NCBI RefSeq assembly: GCF_036203305.1
Contig: NZ_CP108131.1
Location: 8,122,001 to 8,186,000, forward strand
DNA: 64,000 nucleotides
Source of the DNA: Streptomyces sp. NBC_00190
GTDB lineage: Bacteria; Actinomycetota; Actinomycetes; Streptomycetales; Streptomycetaceae
Direction of reading: 5' to 3'
The position numbers and the translations under genes were made by a program. The notes under the pieces were generated by a model, which did no database searches, had not been told where the DNA came from, and saw only the letters and a program-made list of their open reading frames with translations. Shown one piece after another: positions 8,697 to 18,900 of this stretch (position 1 is its first letter; every line of letters starts with the position of its first letter).

Positions 8697-8969
8697 TCAG
8701 GAGCTGCTGGAACCGATCTTCCCGCGTACGCCCCGGAGGGCTTCCTCGATTCCTTCCGCGGTGTGGTCGTGCCCGGTGAACCCCTCGGCGGGGCCTGGGT
8801 CCAGGCTCCAGCCCCAACCCGTCGCGTCCTCTCCGTCGATCATCGCGGCGCGTCTTCCGACAGTGATGGTGATCGACATGTTGCCGCCGGGGTGGACCCG
8901 TACGTCGGTCTGCGCGGCGTCCCCGAGGATGCGGCGCACGGCTTCGCGCGCGGTCAGTTCGTCGGTCAT
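8697..8969 (-). CDS. small GWGW-motif protein, copy 2
   Basis: A 90-residue paralogue of the facing gene at 8216-8482: EAVRRILGDAAQTDV, PGGNMSITITVG, IDGEDATGWGWSLDPG, GFTGHDHTAEGIEEAL. ATG 8969 is preceded by GGAGCG. The reading frame is open well upstream, but similarity to copy 1 starts exactly here. The convergent arrangement suggests an inverted duplication followed by divergence. Confidence 0.7.
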   Translation of the reverse strand: MTDELTAREAVRRILGDAAQTDVRVHPGGNMSITITVGRRAAMIDGEDATGWGWSLDPGPAEGFTGHDHTAEGIEEALRGVRGKIGSSSS

Positions 8970-9295
8970 GCTGCTTCGCTCCGGGATCGTCAGGACGACG
9001 GTCCGGCCGTCCGGGTCGGTCAGACTCCGATGCCCGAACCGTCGGTCCCTGAGGAAGGGCGAGCGGCTTGAGCCGGAGCAGCGGTGGCTCACGCCGACAC
9101 GCCTGCCCGGATGCGGTGGATCACCGGCCCGGTGGACGAGGATCGCACCGCGGCCACCGCCCCGCGCCTCGGAGAAGACGGCCGCCCGCGACGATCGCGC
9201 CCGGCTTCGGCAGACCGCGCCGCGTGGGCGGCGAGGTCTGCTCCCGGTGTCGGGCCGGACGGGCCCGTGGCCCTTCCCACCCCGTCGGAGTCCCC
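8970..9295. other. 326-bp gene-free stretch
   Basis: This lies upstream of the divergent GWGW copy 2 and the DUF4436 gene. Frames are open but show no similarity or plausible start. It presumably carries both promoters. Confidence 0.4.
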
Positions 9296-10183
9296 ATGGC
9301 CCCACCCTCGGAATCACCTCGCCCACGCCGCTTCGGGGCGTCGATGCTGCCCGTCCTGCTCCTCGTCGCGGTCCTGATCGTGGTGGCGGTGTCCGTGGGG
9401 TCGTGGCTGCAGTTCACCGAGCAGCAGGCGATCGACACGGTCCACCCGGTCGGATCCGCAGCCCCCGACCGGGTGGACGTGGAGGCCACCGTCCAACGCG
9501 TCGCCCCCGCGGCCAGAGAGCTCGTACTGAGGGTCCGGGTCACCCCGCGAGGGGCCCTCGGCGAACAGGAGGGAATCGCCTCGGTGGCCGATCTCAGCCT
9601 CCAGACCTCCACGGCGACACTCGGCGACCTGGAATTCACGGCGCACGAGCGGATCACAACCAGGGACATGAAGGTCGCGATCGCAGGTGGATCGGTCAGC
9701 GACTACCCGTTCGACACCTACGAGACCGACATCGGGTTCTGGGCATCGGTGGGTGGCAAGCAGGTGCCGGTGCGGATGCAGTTCTCCAACAACGACACGC
9801 TCTTCTCGATCTCCCCGACACCCATCCCGTCCGGGCAGGCGGCCGTCGTGTGGCTGGAGCTGTCCCGATCGGGCAGCCTGCTCGTCTTCGCGGTCTTCAT
9901 GATGCTCGTGATGTGGGCGCTGGCGTCGTCCGTGCTCATCGGGACCTGGTACCTGACGACCCGCCGCGAGGGCCTGGTCTGGCCCGCCCTCGCCTGGATG
10001 GCCGCCACCCTGTTCGCCCTCTCGGCCTTCCGCAACACCGCCCCCGGCACACCCCCGATCGGCTGCGTGCTGGACTGGTTCGCCTTCCTGTGGGCCGAGA
10101 CCATCATCGCTCTCTGCCTGATCGCCGTGGTCATCACCGGCGTCCGCACCGCCCTCCGCCCAGGCGACACCCACCACACCTAG
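9296..10183 (+). CDS. DUF4436-type membrane protein
   Basis: A 295-residue protein with one N-terminal membrane helix (about 17-36, LPVLLLVAVLIVVAVSVGSW). A beta-rich outer domain of about 150 residues follows (DRVDVEATVQRVAPAARELV, YPFDTYETDIGF, FSNNDTLFSISPTPIPSG). The C-terminus holds three helices (about 183-210, 218-237, 250-275). This is the layout of DUF4436 proteins of actinobacteria, whose role is unknown. ATG 9296 is chosen because the basic residues and first helix follow it directly. Confidence 0.8.
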   Translation: MAPPSESPRPRRFGASMLPVLLLVAVLIVVAVSVGSWLQFTEQQAIDTVHPVGSAAPDRVDVEATVQRVAPAARELVLRVRVTPRGALGEQEGIASVADLSLQTSTATLGDLEFTAHERITTRDMKVAIAGGSVSDYPFDTYETDIGFWASVGGKQVPVRMQFSNNDTLFSISPTPIPSGQAAVVWLELSRSGSLLVFAVFMMLVMWALASSVLIGTWYLTTRREGLVWPALAWMAATLFALSAFRNTAPGTPPIGCVLDWFAFLWAETIIALCLIAVVITGVRTALRPGDTHHT

Positions 10184-10212
10184 CGGTCGATCACAGTCCA
10201 TGTGGTCGTCGC

Positions 10213-10937
10213 TCACGAAGACCCGCGCGCGCCCGCCACCTCCAGGTCCTCCAGCAGCGCCACGGCGGACGCCGACACGCTCAGCGGCTCGCCCTGCCGC
10301 TTGAGTTCACCGGTTGCCGGCGGGACCTCGCCCTCCCGGGCAGGCTCCGACGGGGAGATGGCCTGAAGATTGACGACGCTGGGGACGAACAGCAGGATCA
10401 CATTCGTCAGAAGGATTCCCAAGGCGCAGGTCCACATGACGGTGGATGCGCCCAGCCGGTCGGCGACGCTGCCCGCCAGGACGTACCCGAGTGGAACGAG
10501 GGCGTTCTCGCCGAGCATGGTCAGCGAGGTGACTCGGCCGATGAGGTGTTCGGGAACCTGCTGCTGCTTCGCGGTCTCGAAGAAGACGACCGCCAGTTCC
10601 AGGCTCATGCCGCTGAGCAGCATCGAGACGAGCAGCCAGGGGAGCTGCGGTGCAGTGGCCAGAACGGCGAGACCGCCCAGCCCCAATGGGACGCCCCGCC
10701 GGACGTGCCGGAGAGGATGAGCGGCCCGAGGCGCTGGTCGCCCGCGAGCCAGAGGGGCACGGCGAAGGTTCCGGCGAGCGCGTACCCCCACATCCACGGG
10801 CGGGCCGAGAAGGCCTGCCAGCCTTCGCGCCAGCTGTTGCGGGCGGCCGCGCGGGGGCGGTCCTTCACCTTCGGCCGCAGGCCCCTGAGGATCAGGGAAC
10901 AGGCGGCGATGGGGTCGTGGCCTGTTGCAACGGCCAC
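10213..10937 (-). pseudogene. decayed MFS transporter (N-terminus lost, frameshifted)
   Basis: The reverse strand from 10937 reads an MFS C-half start (ARNSWREGWQAFSARPWMWG, LAGTFAVPLWLA) in one frame. It then switches near 10670-10700 to another frame with ATAPQLPWLLVSMLLSG, FFETAKQQQVPEHLIGRVTS and GYVLAGSVADRLG. The N-terminal half expected of a roughly 400-residue drug exporter is missing. Residues between the two parts also appear deleted. No functional product is expected. Confidence 0.75.
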
Positions 10938-11051
10938 GATCCGGCCAGCCGACGACGTCCTCGTCCCGGCCGGGGCCAGGGCGTCCGACGCCGTCCCCGG
11001 CGCCGCCCTGCACGACGCCGCGTCCCGTCAGGCCGGGCGTTCCGGGTGTGC

Positions 11052-12296
11052 TCAGTCAGCGAGAAGAGCGGACAGCTGGGGCGAGTACGTCGAGTGCAGT
11101 ACGAGGGAGGCGCCACCCACCACGGCGGCGTCCGTGCCGAGGGGGGACGCCTTGACCTCGACGACCCGGATGCTGCGGGACAGCGCTCTGGTTGCCAGTG
11201 CCGAGGCGACGACGTCGACGTAGCGCGATTCCACGTGCTGGATGCCGTGACCGCCGAGAACGATGAGATCCACGTCGATGAAGTTGGCGATGCTGACGGC
11301 GACCGACGCGACGTGTTCGGCGGTCTCGTCGATGACAGCGGCGGCGACGGGGTCGCCGGCCGCGGCGGCGAGCCGGATCGAGGCATGGTCGACCGAAGCC
11401 GGATCCCGGTCGAAGGCACGCGACAGTTCACTGTCGCCCCGAGGCCGGTCGGCGAGCCGACGGTGTACCTCGGCCACGATTGCCGAGGGATTCGCCAGCC
11501 GCTCCAGACAGCCCCGGTTGCCGCAGTAGCATTCCGGCCCGTCGGGGAGCACGGACGAGTGCCCGAACTCTCCCGCGTTGAGCGAACCGCCTCTGTACAC
11601 CTGGTGGTTGAGGATCAGGCCACCACCGATGCCGGTGCCGAAGAGGAAGTACGCGAAGTTCGCCACGCCCTTGCCCGCGCCGGACCAGCGTTCACCGACC
11701 GCGGCGGCGGTGGCGTCGTTGTCCAGCGTCACCGGCAGTCCGGTGGCCTCGCTCAGCATTCTCTTCATCGGCACCCGGGTCCAGCGCGCGAGCTGAGGCG
11801 GAGTGACGATCATGCCGAGCTCCTGGTCGATCGGCCCCGGGGCGGCGAGGCCCAGACCCAGCACCTTGTCGCGCGGGACATCCGCTTCGTCCAGTACTTC
11901 CGAGACCAGCTCGGCCATGGCCGTCACCACATGGGACGGGTCGATGCTGGGCGGGGTGGGGCGCCTCTTGACGACCAGAGGACGTCCGCGCAGGTCGACC
12001 ACGGAGCAGGTCAGTTCGATCGGGTCGAAGTGCAGTCCGACCGCACTGCCCGACTCCGCGTTGAGCCGCAGCGTGGTGCGGGGCTTCCCGCCGCTGGCGA
12101 CCCTGCTGGCCCCGTCCTCCCGGACGATGCCCTCGTCCAGCAGGCGGCGCACGATGCCGGAGACCGTCTGCGGCGTGAGGCCCGTCTGCTGGGCGATCTC
12201 CACCCGGCTGATGCCGTCGGCCAGCTGGATCTGGTCCAACACCACCGCTTGGTTGTACCGCCCCACCTTGGGGAGGTTGGTTCCTGCCTGCCGCAC
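11052..12296 (-). CDS. ROK-family transcriptional repressor of the adjacent sugar operon
   Basis: A 414-residue protein: an N-terminal winged helix (residues about 12-70, [30 protein letters not shown]) and a sugar-kinase-like ROK domain with the zinc motif [15 protein letters not shown] repressors leave DNA when their sugar binds. GTG 12296 is preferred because AGAGAGG lies 8 bases before it and the family motif [12 protein letters not shown] follows. ATG codons at 12329 and 12341 are alternatives with poorer sites. The gene is divergent from the ABC operon and probably controls it. Confidence 0.85.
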   Translation of the reverse strand: MRQAGTNLPKVGRYNQAVVLDQIQLADGISRVEIAQQTGLTPQTVSGIVRRLLDEGIVREDGASRVASGGKPRTTLRLNAESGSAVGLHFDPIELTCSVVDLRGRPLVVKRRPTPPSIDPSHVVTAMAELVSEVLDEADVPRDKVLGLGLAAPGPIDQELGMIVTPPQLARWTRVPMKRMLSEATGLPVTLDNDATAAAVGERWSGAGKGVANFAYFLFGTGIGGGLILNHQVYRGGSLNAGEFGHSSVLPDGPECYCGNRGCLERLANPSAIVAEVHRRLADRPRGDSELSRAFDRDPASVDHASIRLAAAAGDPVAAAVIDETAEHVASVAVSIANFIDVDLIVLGGHGIQHVESRYVDVVASALATRALSRSIRVVEVKASPLGTDAAVVGGASLVLHSTYSPQLSALLAD

Positions 12297-12340
12297 GCGC
12301 CGGTCCTCTCTGTGGCTCCGTATCAACATTCTCCGGGGCA

Positions 12341-12370
12341 TTGACTTAATAAAACAAATGGATTTACTGT
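12341..12370 (+). promoter_or_regulatory. promoter candidate for the sugar ABC operon, AT-rich operator region
   Basis: In a GC-rich window this AT-rich patch contains TTGACT, an 18-bp spacer and TACTGT, a fair match to a vegetative promoter reading into the ATPase gene. It also holds the small palindrome AAATGGATTT. The ROK repressor is a reasonable binder. Confidence 0.5.
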
Positions 12371-12510
12371 CTCGCCACGCAGTCGTCGCAACCCCGACTC
12401 GAGGCACCACGGAGTGCCATCGGAGGCAAGCTGATGTCCACGAAACCCCGCATCCGTCGAGGCTCGGCCCCGAGCACTCTGCGCGGCCCGAGCAGTGCGG
12501 AGGCCTGCCC

Positions 12511-14058
12511 ATGACCACGGTTCCGACCGTGCTGGAGATGCGGTCGATCACCAAGACCTTCCCCGGCGTCACGGCGCTCGCCGACGTCAACCTGATCGTC
12601 CGAGAGGGCGAGATCCACGCGATCTGCGGGGAGAACGGCGCCGGCAAGTCCACCCTCATGAAGGTGCTGAGCGCCGTTCACCCGCACGGCAGCTACTCGG
12701 GCGAGATCGTCTACCGCGGCGAGCAGATGCGGTTCCATGACATCCGGGCCAGTGAGCAGGCCGGGATCGTGATCATCCACCAGGAGCTCGCGCTGGTGCC
12801 GGGCATGTCGATCGCCGAGAACATCTTCCTCGGCAACGAGCCGCGCAGGCGGGGCGCGATCGACTGGAAGGCCTCCCGGCGCCGGGCGCTGGAGCTGATG
12901 GAGCAGGTCGGGCTCCGGGAGGATCCCGACACGCTGATCAAGGACATCGGCGTCGGCAAGCAGCAGCTCGTGGAGATCGCCAAGGCGTTCGCGAAGGACG
13001 TGAAGCTGCTCATCCTCGACGAGCCGACCGCGGCTCTCAACGAGGACGACTCCCGGCACCTGCTCGACCTGCTGCGCGGCTTCCGGCAGCAGGGCATCAC
13101 CTCGATCATCATTTCGCACAAGCTGGGCGAGATCGAGGCGATCGCCGACAGCATCACGATCCTGCGCGACGGCCGCACCATCGAGACGCTCGACGTCAAG
13201 GCGGACGGCGTCAACGAGGACCGCATCGTGCGCGGCATGGTCGGCCGTGAGCTCAGCAGTCGGTTCCCCGACCACACGCCCGACATCGGCGAGGTCTTCT
13301 TCGAGGTCCGTGACTGGACGGTGCAGCACCCGAGCTCCGGCGAACGGCTCGTATGCAAGGGGTCGACCTTCCACGTCCGGCGCGGCGAGGTCGTCGGTTT
13401 CGCCGGCCTCATGGGCGCCGGGCGCACCGAACTCGCGATGAGCCTGTTCGGGCGCTCGTACGGCACCTACCTGTCCGGCCGGATCTTCAAGGACGGCGAG
13501 GAGATCCAGCTGAAGTCGGTGTCGGACGCCATCCGCCACGGACTCGCGTACGTCAGCGAGGACCGCAAGTCCATCGGCCTCAACCTGCTGGACGACATCA
13601 AGACCTCGGTGGTGGCAGCCAAACCATCGAAGATCGCCAAGCGCGGTGTCGTCGATCCGGTGCGTGAGTACCGCGTCGCCGAGGACTACCGCACGAGCTT
13701 GAGGATCAAGGCGCCCGGCGTCGACGAGGGCGTCGTCAAGCTCTCCGGCGGCAACCAGCAGAAGGTCGTCCTGGCGAAGTGGATGTTCACCGACCCGGAC
13801 CTGCTGATCCTCGACGAGCCGACCCGCGGCATCGACGTGGGTGCCAAGTACGAGATCTACGGGATCATCCAGCGGCTCGTGGGCCAGGGCAAGGGCGTCA
13901 TCGTCATCTCCTCGGAGCTGCCCGAACTCATCGGACTGTGCGACCGCATCTACACGGCGTTCGAAGGCACCATCACCGGCGAGGTCCCACGCCGCGACGC
14001 CGACCCCGAAGTGCTGATGAAGCAGATGACCGCGATGAAGAAGAGCCCGACCTCATGA
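12511..14058 (+). CDS. sugar ABC transporter ATPase (GguA/XylG/MmsA type)
   Basis: A 515-residue protein with two fused nucleotide-binding domains, as in carbohydrate importers of the RbsA/XylG class. Domain 1 has Walker [10 protein letters not shown] (40-48), [13 protein letters not shown] and [11 protein letters not shown]. Domain 2 has the degenerate Walker [10 protein letters not shown] usual for this class, then [14 protein letters not shown] and [11 protein letters not shown]. It powers import at the membrane with the permease that follows; their genes overlap at ATGA. GCGGAGG precedes ATG 12511. It is first in an apparent six-gene operon. Confidence 0.9.
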   Translation: MTTVPTVLEMRSITKTFPGVTALADVNLIVREGEIHAICGENGAGKSTLMKVLSAVHPHGSYSGEIVYRGEQMRFHDIRASEQAGIVIIHQELALVPGMSIAENIFLGNEPRRRGAIDWKASRRRALELMEQVGLREDPDTLIKDIGVGKQQLVEIAKAFAKDVKLLILDEPTAALNEDDSRHLLDLLRGFRQQGITSIIISHKLGEIEAIADSITILRDGRTIETLDVKADGVNEDRIVRGMVGRELSSRFPDHTPDIGEVFFEVRDWTVQHPSSGERLVCKGSTFHVRRGEVVGFAGLMGAGRTELAMSLFGRSYGTYLSGRIFKDGEEIQLKSVSDAIRHGLAYVSEDRKSIGLNLLDDIKTSVVAAKPSKIAKRGVVDPVREYRVAEDYRTSLRIKAPGVDEGVVKLSGGNQQKVVLAKWMFTDPDLLILDEPTRGIDVGAKYEIYGIIQRLVGQGKGVIVISSELPELIGLCDRIYTAFEGTITGEVPRRDADPEVLMKQMTAMKKSPTS

Positions 14059-15350
14059 ACCGAATCAAAATCAAAGACCTGCACAAGAACCTCTTCGGAG
14101 GCACGACCTCCAACGCCCGCCAGTTCGGGATGATCTTCACCCTCGTGGCGATCGTCCTGCTGTTCCAGATCTGGACCGGGGGACTGACCCTGACCTCCGG
14201 CAACCTCATCGCGGTCGTCAGCCAGTACTCCTACATCCTGATTCTCGCCATCGGCATGCTCATGGTGATCGTCGCCGGGCACATCGACCTCTCGGTCGGC
14301 TCGGTCGCGGCGTTCACCGGCATCGTGGTCGCCAAGGCGATGGAGGCGTACTCGCTCCCGTGGCCCCTCGGCATCGCACTCGGCCTTCTCGTCGGCGCGT
14401 TGATCGGCGCTTGGCAGGGCTTCTGGGTCGCCTACGTGGGAGTGCCCGCGTTCATCGTCACCCTGGCCGGGATGATGCTGTTCCGCGGCGGCAACCAGTA
14501 CATCGGCAACGCCGACACCGTGCCGGTCCCCGAGGACTTCCGCGAGATCGGAGCGGGCTTCCTGCCCGAGGTCGGGCCGGACACCGGATACAACAACCTG
14601 ACCCTGCTGCTGGGCCTTGCGGCCTGCGCGGGCATGGTGTGGCGCGAGTGGAAGGCGAGGCAGACCCGCCGCGAGATGAACGCCGACGTGGCTCCCCTGT
14701 GGATCACGGGCATCCGCCTCGCGGTGATGCTGGGGGTCATCGTCTTCGCGACGCTGCGCTTCGCGGGCGGCCGCGTCGGCACCAGCCTCCCGATCTCCGG
14801 CATCATCCTGATCGTCCTGGTGCTCGCGTACTCGTACTACACCCGCAACACCATCGGCGGCCGGCACATCTACGCCGTCGGCGGCAACGCCCGCGCGGCT
14901 GAGCTGTCCGGTGTGAAGCTCAGGCGGGTCAACTTCGTCGTCATGATGAACATGTCCGTACTGGCCGCCCTGGCCGGCATGATCTTCGTGGCGCGGTCCG
15001 CCGCATCCGGCCCGCAGGACGGCCTGAGCTGGGAGCTCGACGCCATCGCGGCCGTCTTCATCGGTGGCGCGGCGGTCTCCGGCGGCCTCGGCACCATCAG
15101 CGGCTCGATCGTCGGCGGCCTGGTCATGGCACTGCTCAACAACGGCCTCCAACTGGAGGGCGTCGGCTCCGACATGGTCCAGATCATCAAGGGGCTGGTC
15201 CTCCTCTTCGCCGTCGCGCTCGACGTCTACAACAAGCGCCAGGGCCGCTTCTCGATCATCGGCTCGCTCATGCGCCCCTTCCGCCGGGAGAAAACGGCCG
15301 CCCCGGCCGCCCCGGCTTCCGAAGCCGACAAAACGCTGGTCACAGGCTGA
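14055..15350 (+). CDS. sugar ABC transporter permease (GguB/XylH/MmsB type)
   Basis: A 431-residue integral membrane protein with about ten hydrophobic segments and the family signature [20 protein letters not shown]. Later come [11 protein letters not shown] and [19 protein letters not shown], typical of BPD_transp_2 permeases for xylose or multiple sugars. A longer central loop (about 185-225) separates two halves, as in XylH. It starts at 14055 overlapping the ATPase stop, so the two are made together. It forms the channel for the binding proteins encoded downstream. Confidence 0.9.
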   Translation: MNRIKIKDLHKNLFGGTTSNARQFGMIFTLVAIVLLFQIWTGGLTLTSGNLIAVVSQYSYILILAIGMLMVIVAGHIDLSVGSVAAFTGIVVAKAMEAYSLPWPLGIALGLLVGALIGAWQGFWVAYVGVPAFIVTLAGMMLFRGGNQYIGNADTVPVPEDFREIGAGFLPEVGPDTGYNNLTLLLGLAACAGMVWREWKARQTRREMNADVAPLWITGIRLAVMLGVIVFATLRFAGGRVGTSLPISGIILIVLVLAYSYYTRNTIGGRHIYAVGGNARAAELSGVKLRRVNFVVMMNMSVLAALAGMIFVARSAASGPQDGLSWELDAIAAVFIGGAAVSGGLGTISGSIVGGLVMALLNNGLQLEGVGSDMVQIIKGLVLLFAVALDVYNKRQGRFSIIGSLMRPFRREKTAAPAAPASEADKTLVTG

Positions 15351-15430
15351 CCGCCACTCACTCGCGGGCCACCGCCCGTGGCACGTCACCCCGGCAACAC
15401 AACAACACTGCACGAAGGGCTCGACTCACC

Positions 15431-16540
15431 ATGCGCAGAATCATCACCAGAGGCATCGCCGCGGTCGGCGCCGTCGCCCTGCTCACCATGGGCACGGCTT
15501 GCTCCAACGAACGCGAAGGGTCCACCGGCACCGGGAGCGCCGACGCCAAGGGCTTCGCGAAGGACTCCCTCGTCGGTGTCGCGCTGCCGTCCAAGACCTC
15601 GGAGAACTGGGTGCTCGCCGGTGACCTGTTCACCGACGGCCTGAAGGCGGCGGGCTTCAAGGTCGACGTGCAGTACGCGGGTGCCTCCACCACCGTCGCG
15701 GACCAGCAGTCGCAGATCTCCGCCATGGTCACCAAGGGCGCCAAGGTGATCGTCGTCGGCGCCACCGACGCCTCGCAGCTCGCCACGCAGGTGGCACAGG
15801 CCAAGCAGGCCGGCGCGGCCGTCATCGCCTACGACCGCCTCATCACCAACACACGCGACGTCGACTACTACATCGCCTTCGACAACTTCAAGGTCGGCCA
15901 GCTGCAGGGGCAGGCCCTCGTCGACGGCATGAAGGCCAAGAAGGCGCAGGGCCCGTGGACGATCGAGCTGTTCTCCGGCTCGCCGGACGACAACAACTCG
16001 AAGGTCTTCTTCGACGGCGCGCTGTCTGTCCTCAAGCCCTTGATCGACAAGGGTGACATCGTTGTCGGATCCGATCAGAAGGACATCAAGCAGACCGCGA
16101 TCCAGGGCTGGAAGGCCGAGAACGCCCAGCAGCGCATGGACTCGCTGCTGACCTCGACCTACAACGGCGGCAAGGAGCTCGACGGCGTCCTGTCGCCGAA
16201 CGACACCCTCGCCCGCGCGATCCTCACCTCCGTGAAGGGCGCCGGCAAGCCGGTCCCGGTCGTCACCGGTCAGGACTCCGAGGTCGAGTCGGTGAAGTCG
16301 ATCATGGCTGGCGCGCAGTACTCCACCATCAACAAGGACACGCGCAAGCTCGTCGCCGAGACGATCAGCATGGTCACAGCCCTGCAGAAGGGCGACCAGC
16401 CGCAGATCAACGACACCAAGTCGTACGACAACGGCTCCAAGGTCGTCCCGGCCTACCTCCTCCAGCCGGTCATCGTGACCAAGCAGAACGCGGCCGAGGC
16501 CTACGCCAACGACCCCAAGCTGTCCCCGCTCACCAAGTAA
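15431..16540 (+). CDS. sugar-binding lipoprotein, ChvE-like
   Basis: A 369-residue type I sugar-binding protein. The signal sequence ends in a lipobox with the acyl cysteine at residue 24 (MGTAC). The sequence KDSLVGVALPSKTSENWVLAGD, the segment VIAYDRLITNTRDVDYYIAFDN and the late GQDSEVESVKSIMAG match the multiple-sugar-binding ChvE/MmsE group. It hands sugar to the permease encoded just upstream. A strong hairpin follows it, so it may be expressed at a higher level than the downstream genes. Confidence 0.88.
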   Translation: MRRIITRGIAAVGAVALLTMGTACSNEREGSTGTGSADAKGFAKDSLVGVALPSKTSENWVLAGDLFTDGLKAAGFKVDVQYAGASTTVADQQSQISAMVTKGAKVIVVGATDASQLATQVAQAKQAGAAVIAYDRLITNTRDVDYYIAFDNFKVGQLQGQALVDGMKAKKAQGPWTIELFSGSPDDNNSKVFFDGALSVLKPLIDKGDIVVGSDQKDIKQTAIQGWKAENAQQRMDSLLTSTYNGGKELDGVLSPNDTLARAILTSVKGAGKPVPVVTGQDSEVESVKSIMAGAQYSTINKDTRKLVAETISMVTALQKGDQPQINDTKSYDNGSKVVPAYLLQPVIVTKQNAAEAYANDPKLSPLTK

Positions 16541-16555
16541 CACACCACCCTGCGA

Positions 16556-16588
16556 CGTCGCGCCCCGGCAGTGCTCCGGGGCGCGACG
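16556..16588 (+). terminator. strong hairpin inside the sugar operon
   Basis: A perfect 13-bp inverted repeat (CGTCGCGCCCCGG / CCGGGGCGCGACG) with a 7-nt loop sits 16 bases after the binding-protein stop and about 90 bases before the kinase gene. It may partly terminate transcription or protect the upstream message from decay. Confidence 0.65.
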
Positions 16589-16678
16589 ACCCGGCAGGCC
16601 ATGCGGACAGGCGTGAGACAACGCGATCGACCCCGGCGACGCGGTGACGCCTGCCCGCGAGAAGTCCCGAGAGAAAGA

Positions 16679-17659
16679 ATGGATGCGCTCGTGTACGGAG
16701 CACTCGACATCGGTGGTACCAAGATCGCCGGAGGGCTCGTCGACGCCGACGGCCACCTGGTGGCCCGGTCGCAGTGCGCCACCCCGGCCCACGGCACGGC
16801 CGAGGAGATGATGGCCGCGGTCGCGGCGGTCCTGGACGACATAGCCGTCCACCCGGAGTGGAACGCGATCTCCCACCTGGGCATCGGCAGCGCGGGCCCG
16901 GTCGACACCGTGGCCGGGACGGTCAGCCCGGTCAACATCCCGGCCTGGCGCGCCTTTCCACTGGCCGAGCGGATACGGGCGCTTCCCCGCGTCCCGCGCG
17001 GCGTCGAGCCCGTTGTGGTGGGGGACGCGGTCGCGATGACCGCCGCCGAGCACTGGGCGGGCGCCGCCAGAGGAGTGGACAACGTCCTGGGCATGGTGGT
17101 CTCCACCGGCATCGGCGGCGGCCTGATCCTGGGCGGGGCGCTGTATGCCGGCCCGTCGGGCAACGCCGGGCACATCGGCCATCTCACCGTCGACCACGCC
17201 GGGGGGCCCGAGTGCCCGTGCGGAGCGCGCGGCTGTGTGGAGCGGCTCGCCAGCGGCACCGCCATCGCCGCCCACGCCGTGGAATCCGGCTGGGTGCCGC
17301 CCGCCGGTGTCCAGCCGACGGCCGCAGCGGTCGCGGACGCCGCCCGCGCAGGTGATCCGCGAGCCGCTGCGGCATATGACCGTGCAGGACGGGCCCTCGC
17401 CGCCGCGATCGCCGCGACGGCGGCACTCGTCGAACTCGACCTGGTCGTCATCGGCGGCGGTGTCGCCCAGGCCGGCGCGACACTGCTCGCGCCCCTCCGG
17501 CGCCACCTCGCCGATTACGCCGTCCTCGACTTCACCCGCGACCTGCCCGTCGTGCCCGCCAAGTTCGCGACGGACGCCGGACTCATCGGAGCCGCCGCCG
17601 TAGCCGGGCTGTCGCACTCGGGGCGCGGAACGTATCAGCTACCCACCGCCCACCCGTAA
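16679..17659 (+). CDS. ROK-family sugar kinase
   Basis: A 326-residue kinase without a DNA-binding domain. It has the phosphate motif GALDIGGTKIAGGLVD, the catalytic region [27 protein letters not shown] and the zinc motif PECPCGARGCVERLASG. ROK kinases phosphorylate glucose, mannose, fructose or N-acetyl sugars with ATP in the cytoplasm. Placed between the importer and mannose-6-phosphate isomerase, a mannokinase or fructokinase activity is the best guess. ATG 16679 follows GAGAAAGA; a GTG 15 bases later (VYGALDIGG) is possible. Confidence 0.82.
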   Translation: MDALVYGALDIGGTKIAGGLVDADGHLVARSQCATPAHGTAEEMMAAVAAVLDDIAVHPEWNAISHLGIGSAGPVDTVAGTVSPVNIPAWRAFPLAERIRALPRVPRGVEPVVVGDAVAMTAAEHWAGAARGVDNVLGMVVSTGIGGGLILGGALYAGPSGNAGHIGHLTVDHAGGPECPCGARGCVERLASGTAIAAHAVESGWVPPAGVQPTAAAVADAARAGDPRAAAAYDRAGRALAAAIAATAALVELDLVVIGGGVAQAGATLLAPLRRHLADYAVLDFTRDLPVVPAKFATDAGLIGAAAVAGLSHSGRGTYQLPTAHP

Positions 17660-17679
17660 CCGACGGGAGCCAAGCGACC

Positions 17680-18900
17680 GTGGACCTGCTCACCACCACC
17701 ATCCAGCCCTATGACTGGGGCTCCACCACCGCCCTCGCCGAGTTGATGGGCATACCGCCCACCGGCGAACCCCAGGCCGAACTGTGGCTGGGCGCCCACC
17801 CCGCCGCCCCGTCCCACGTCGACCGGGGACAAGGGCCGATCGCCCTCGATGAGCTGCTCGCCGCCAGCCCGATGGCCGAACTGGGACCCGCCCTCGCGCG
17901 CCGGTTCGGCCCGCGACTGCCGTTCCTGCTGAAGGTGCTGGCCGTCGACACCCCCCTGTCGGTCCAGGTCCATCCCGACCTCGCCCAGGCCGCCGCCGGT
18001 TTCGCGCGGGAGAACGCCCTGGGGATCCCGCTCGACGCTCCGCACCGTACGTACCGCGACGACCAGCACAAGCCCGAGATGATCGTCGCCCTGACCCGGT
18101 TCCAGGCCCTGTGCGGCTTCCGCGCTCCCGAGCGGTGCGCCGGCCTCCTGGAACTCCTCGACGTCCCTGACCTCACGCCGTATGCCGCGGCGCTTCGCGC
18201 CCGCCCGGGCGACGCCGCCCTCCGGGAGGTCTTCACCGCCTTCCTGACAGCGCCGACCGCTCTCCTCACCGCCGTCACCGAGGCCGTCCGGCGCACCTCC
18301 GCGGACGGTGGACCGTACGAGGCGGACCTCGCCGCGTATGCAGCCATCACCTACGCCCATCCCGACGATCCCGGCCTGCTGCCCGCCCTGATGCTGAATC
18401 ACGTGGAGCTGGAACCGGGGCAGGCGCTGTTCCTCGGCGCGGGCATCGCGCACGCGTATCTGTCCGGCCTCGGCGTGGAAATCATGGCCAGTTCCGACAA
18501 CGTCCTGCGCTGCGGCCTGACGTCGAAACACGTGGATGCGGCCGAACTGCTGGAGATCGTCCGTTTCACCGCGTTCCCGGTCCGAGCCCTCGCCGCGCGG
18601 TGGGACGCGGCGACCGGGGAGCACGTCTACCCGGCCCCTGTCGACGACTTCAGCCTCTCGCGGTTCGACCTCGTACGAACGGACGCGCCGCGCACGCTCA
18701 TGGCCGACGCACCCCAGATCGTGCTGTGTGTCCGCGGTGAAGCGACCGTCGCCTCGGAAGGACGCTCGGTGCCGCTCGGTCCCGGCCGCGCCGTCTACGC
18801 ACCCGCCGGCGACACGCTCCGGCTCAGCGGAGAGGGAAAGGTGTTCCGCGCCACCTCGGCCGTACGGACACGGCCCCGTCAGGGAGGTCCCACCCCGTGA
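17680..18900 (+). CDS. manA: mannose-6-phosphate isomerase, class I
   Basis: A 406-residue cupin enzyme that interconverts mannose-6-phosphate and fructose-6-phosphate with bound zinc. Family motifs are PYDWGSTTALAELMG at the start, ELWLGAHPAAPS, then FLLKVLAVDTPLSVQVHPD holding zinc ligands, and DDQHKPEMIVALTRFQALCGF. GTG 17680 follows GGGAGC. It lies 20 bp after the kinase and overlaps the next binding-protein gene by GTGA, so it belongs to the operon. Most actinobacteria have another housekeeping copy elsewhere. Confidence 0.9.
   Translation: MDLLTTTIQPYDWGSTTALAELMGIPPTGEPQAELWLGAHPAAPSHVDRGQGPIALDELLAASPMAELGPALARRFGPRLPFLLKVLAVDTPLSVQVHPDLAQAAAGFARENALGIPLDAPHRTYRDDQHKPEMIVALTRFQALCGFRAPERCAGLLELLDVPDLTPYAAALRARPGDAALREVFTAFLTAPTALLTAVTEAVRRTSADGGPYEADLAAYAAITYAHPDDPGLLPALMLNHVELEPGQALFLGAGIAHAYLSGLGVEIMASSDNVLRCGLTSKHVDAAELLEIVRFTAFPVRALAARWDAATGEHVYPAPVDDFSLSRFDLVRTDAPRTLMADAPQIVLCVRGEATVASEGRSVPLGPGRAVYAPAGDTLRLSGEGKVFRATSAVRTRPRQGGPTP

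Noticed and set aside
15386..17617. 743-codon open frame on the reverse strand
   Set aside because: It lies opposite the intact binding-protein and kinase genes. Composition is Gly/Asp/Arg/Val-rich with no domain, as expected for the antisense of GC-rich coding DNA.
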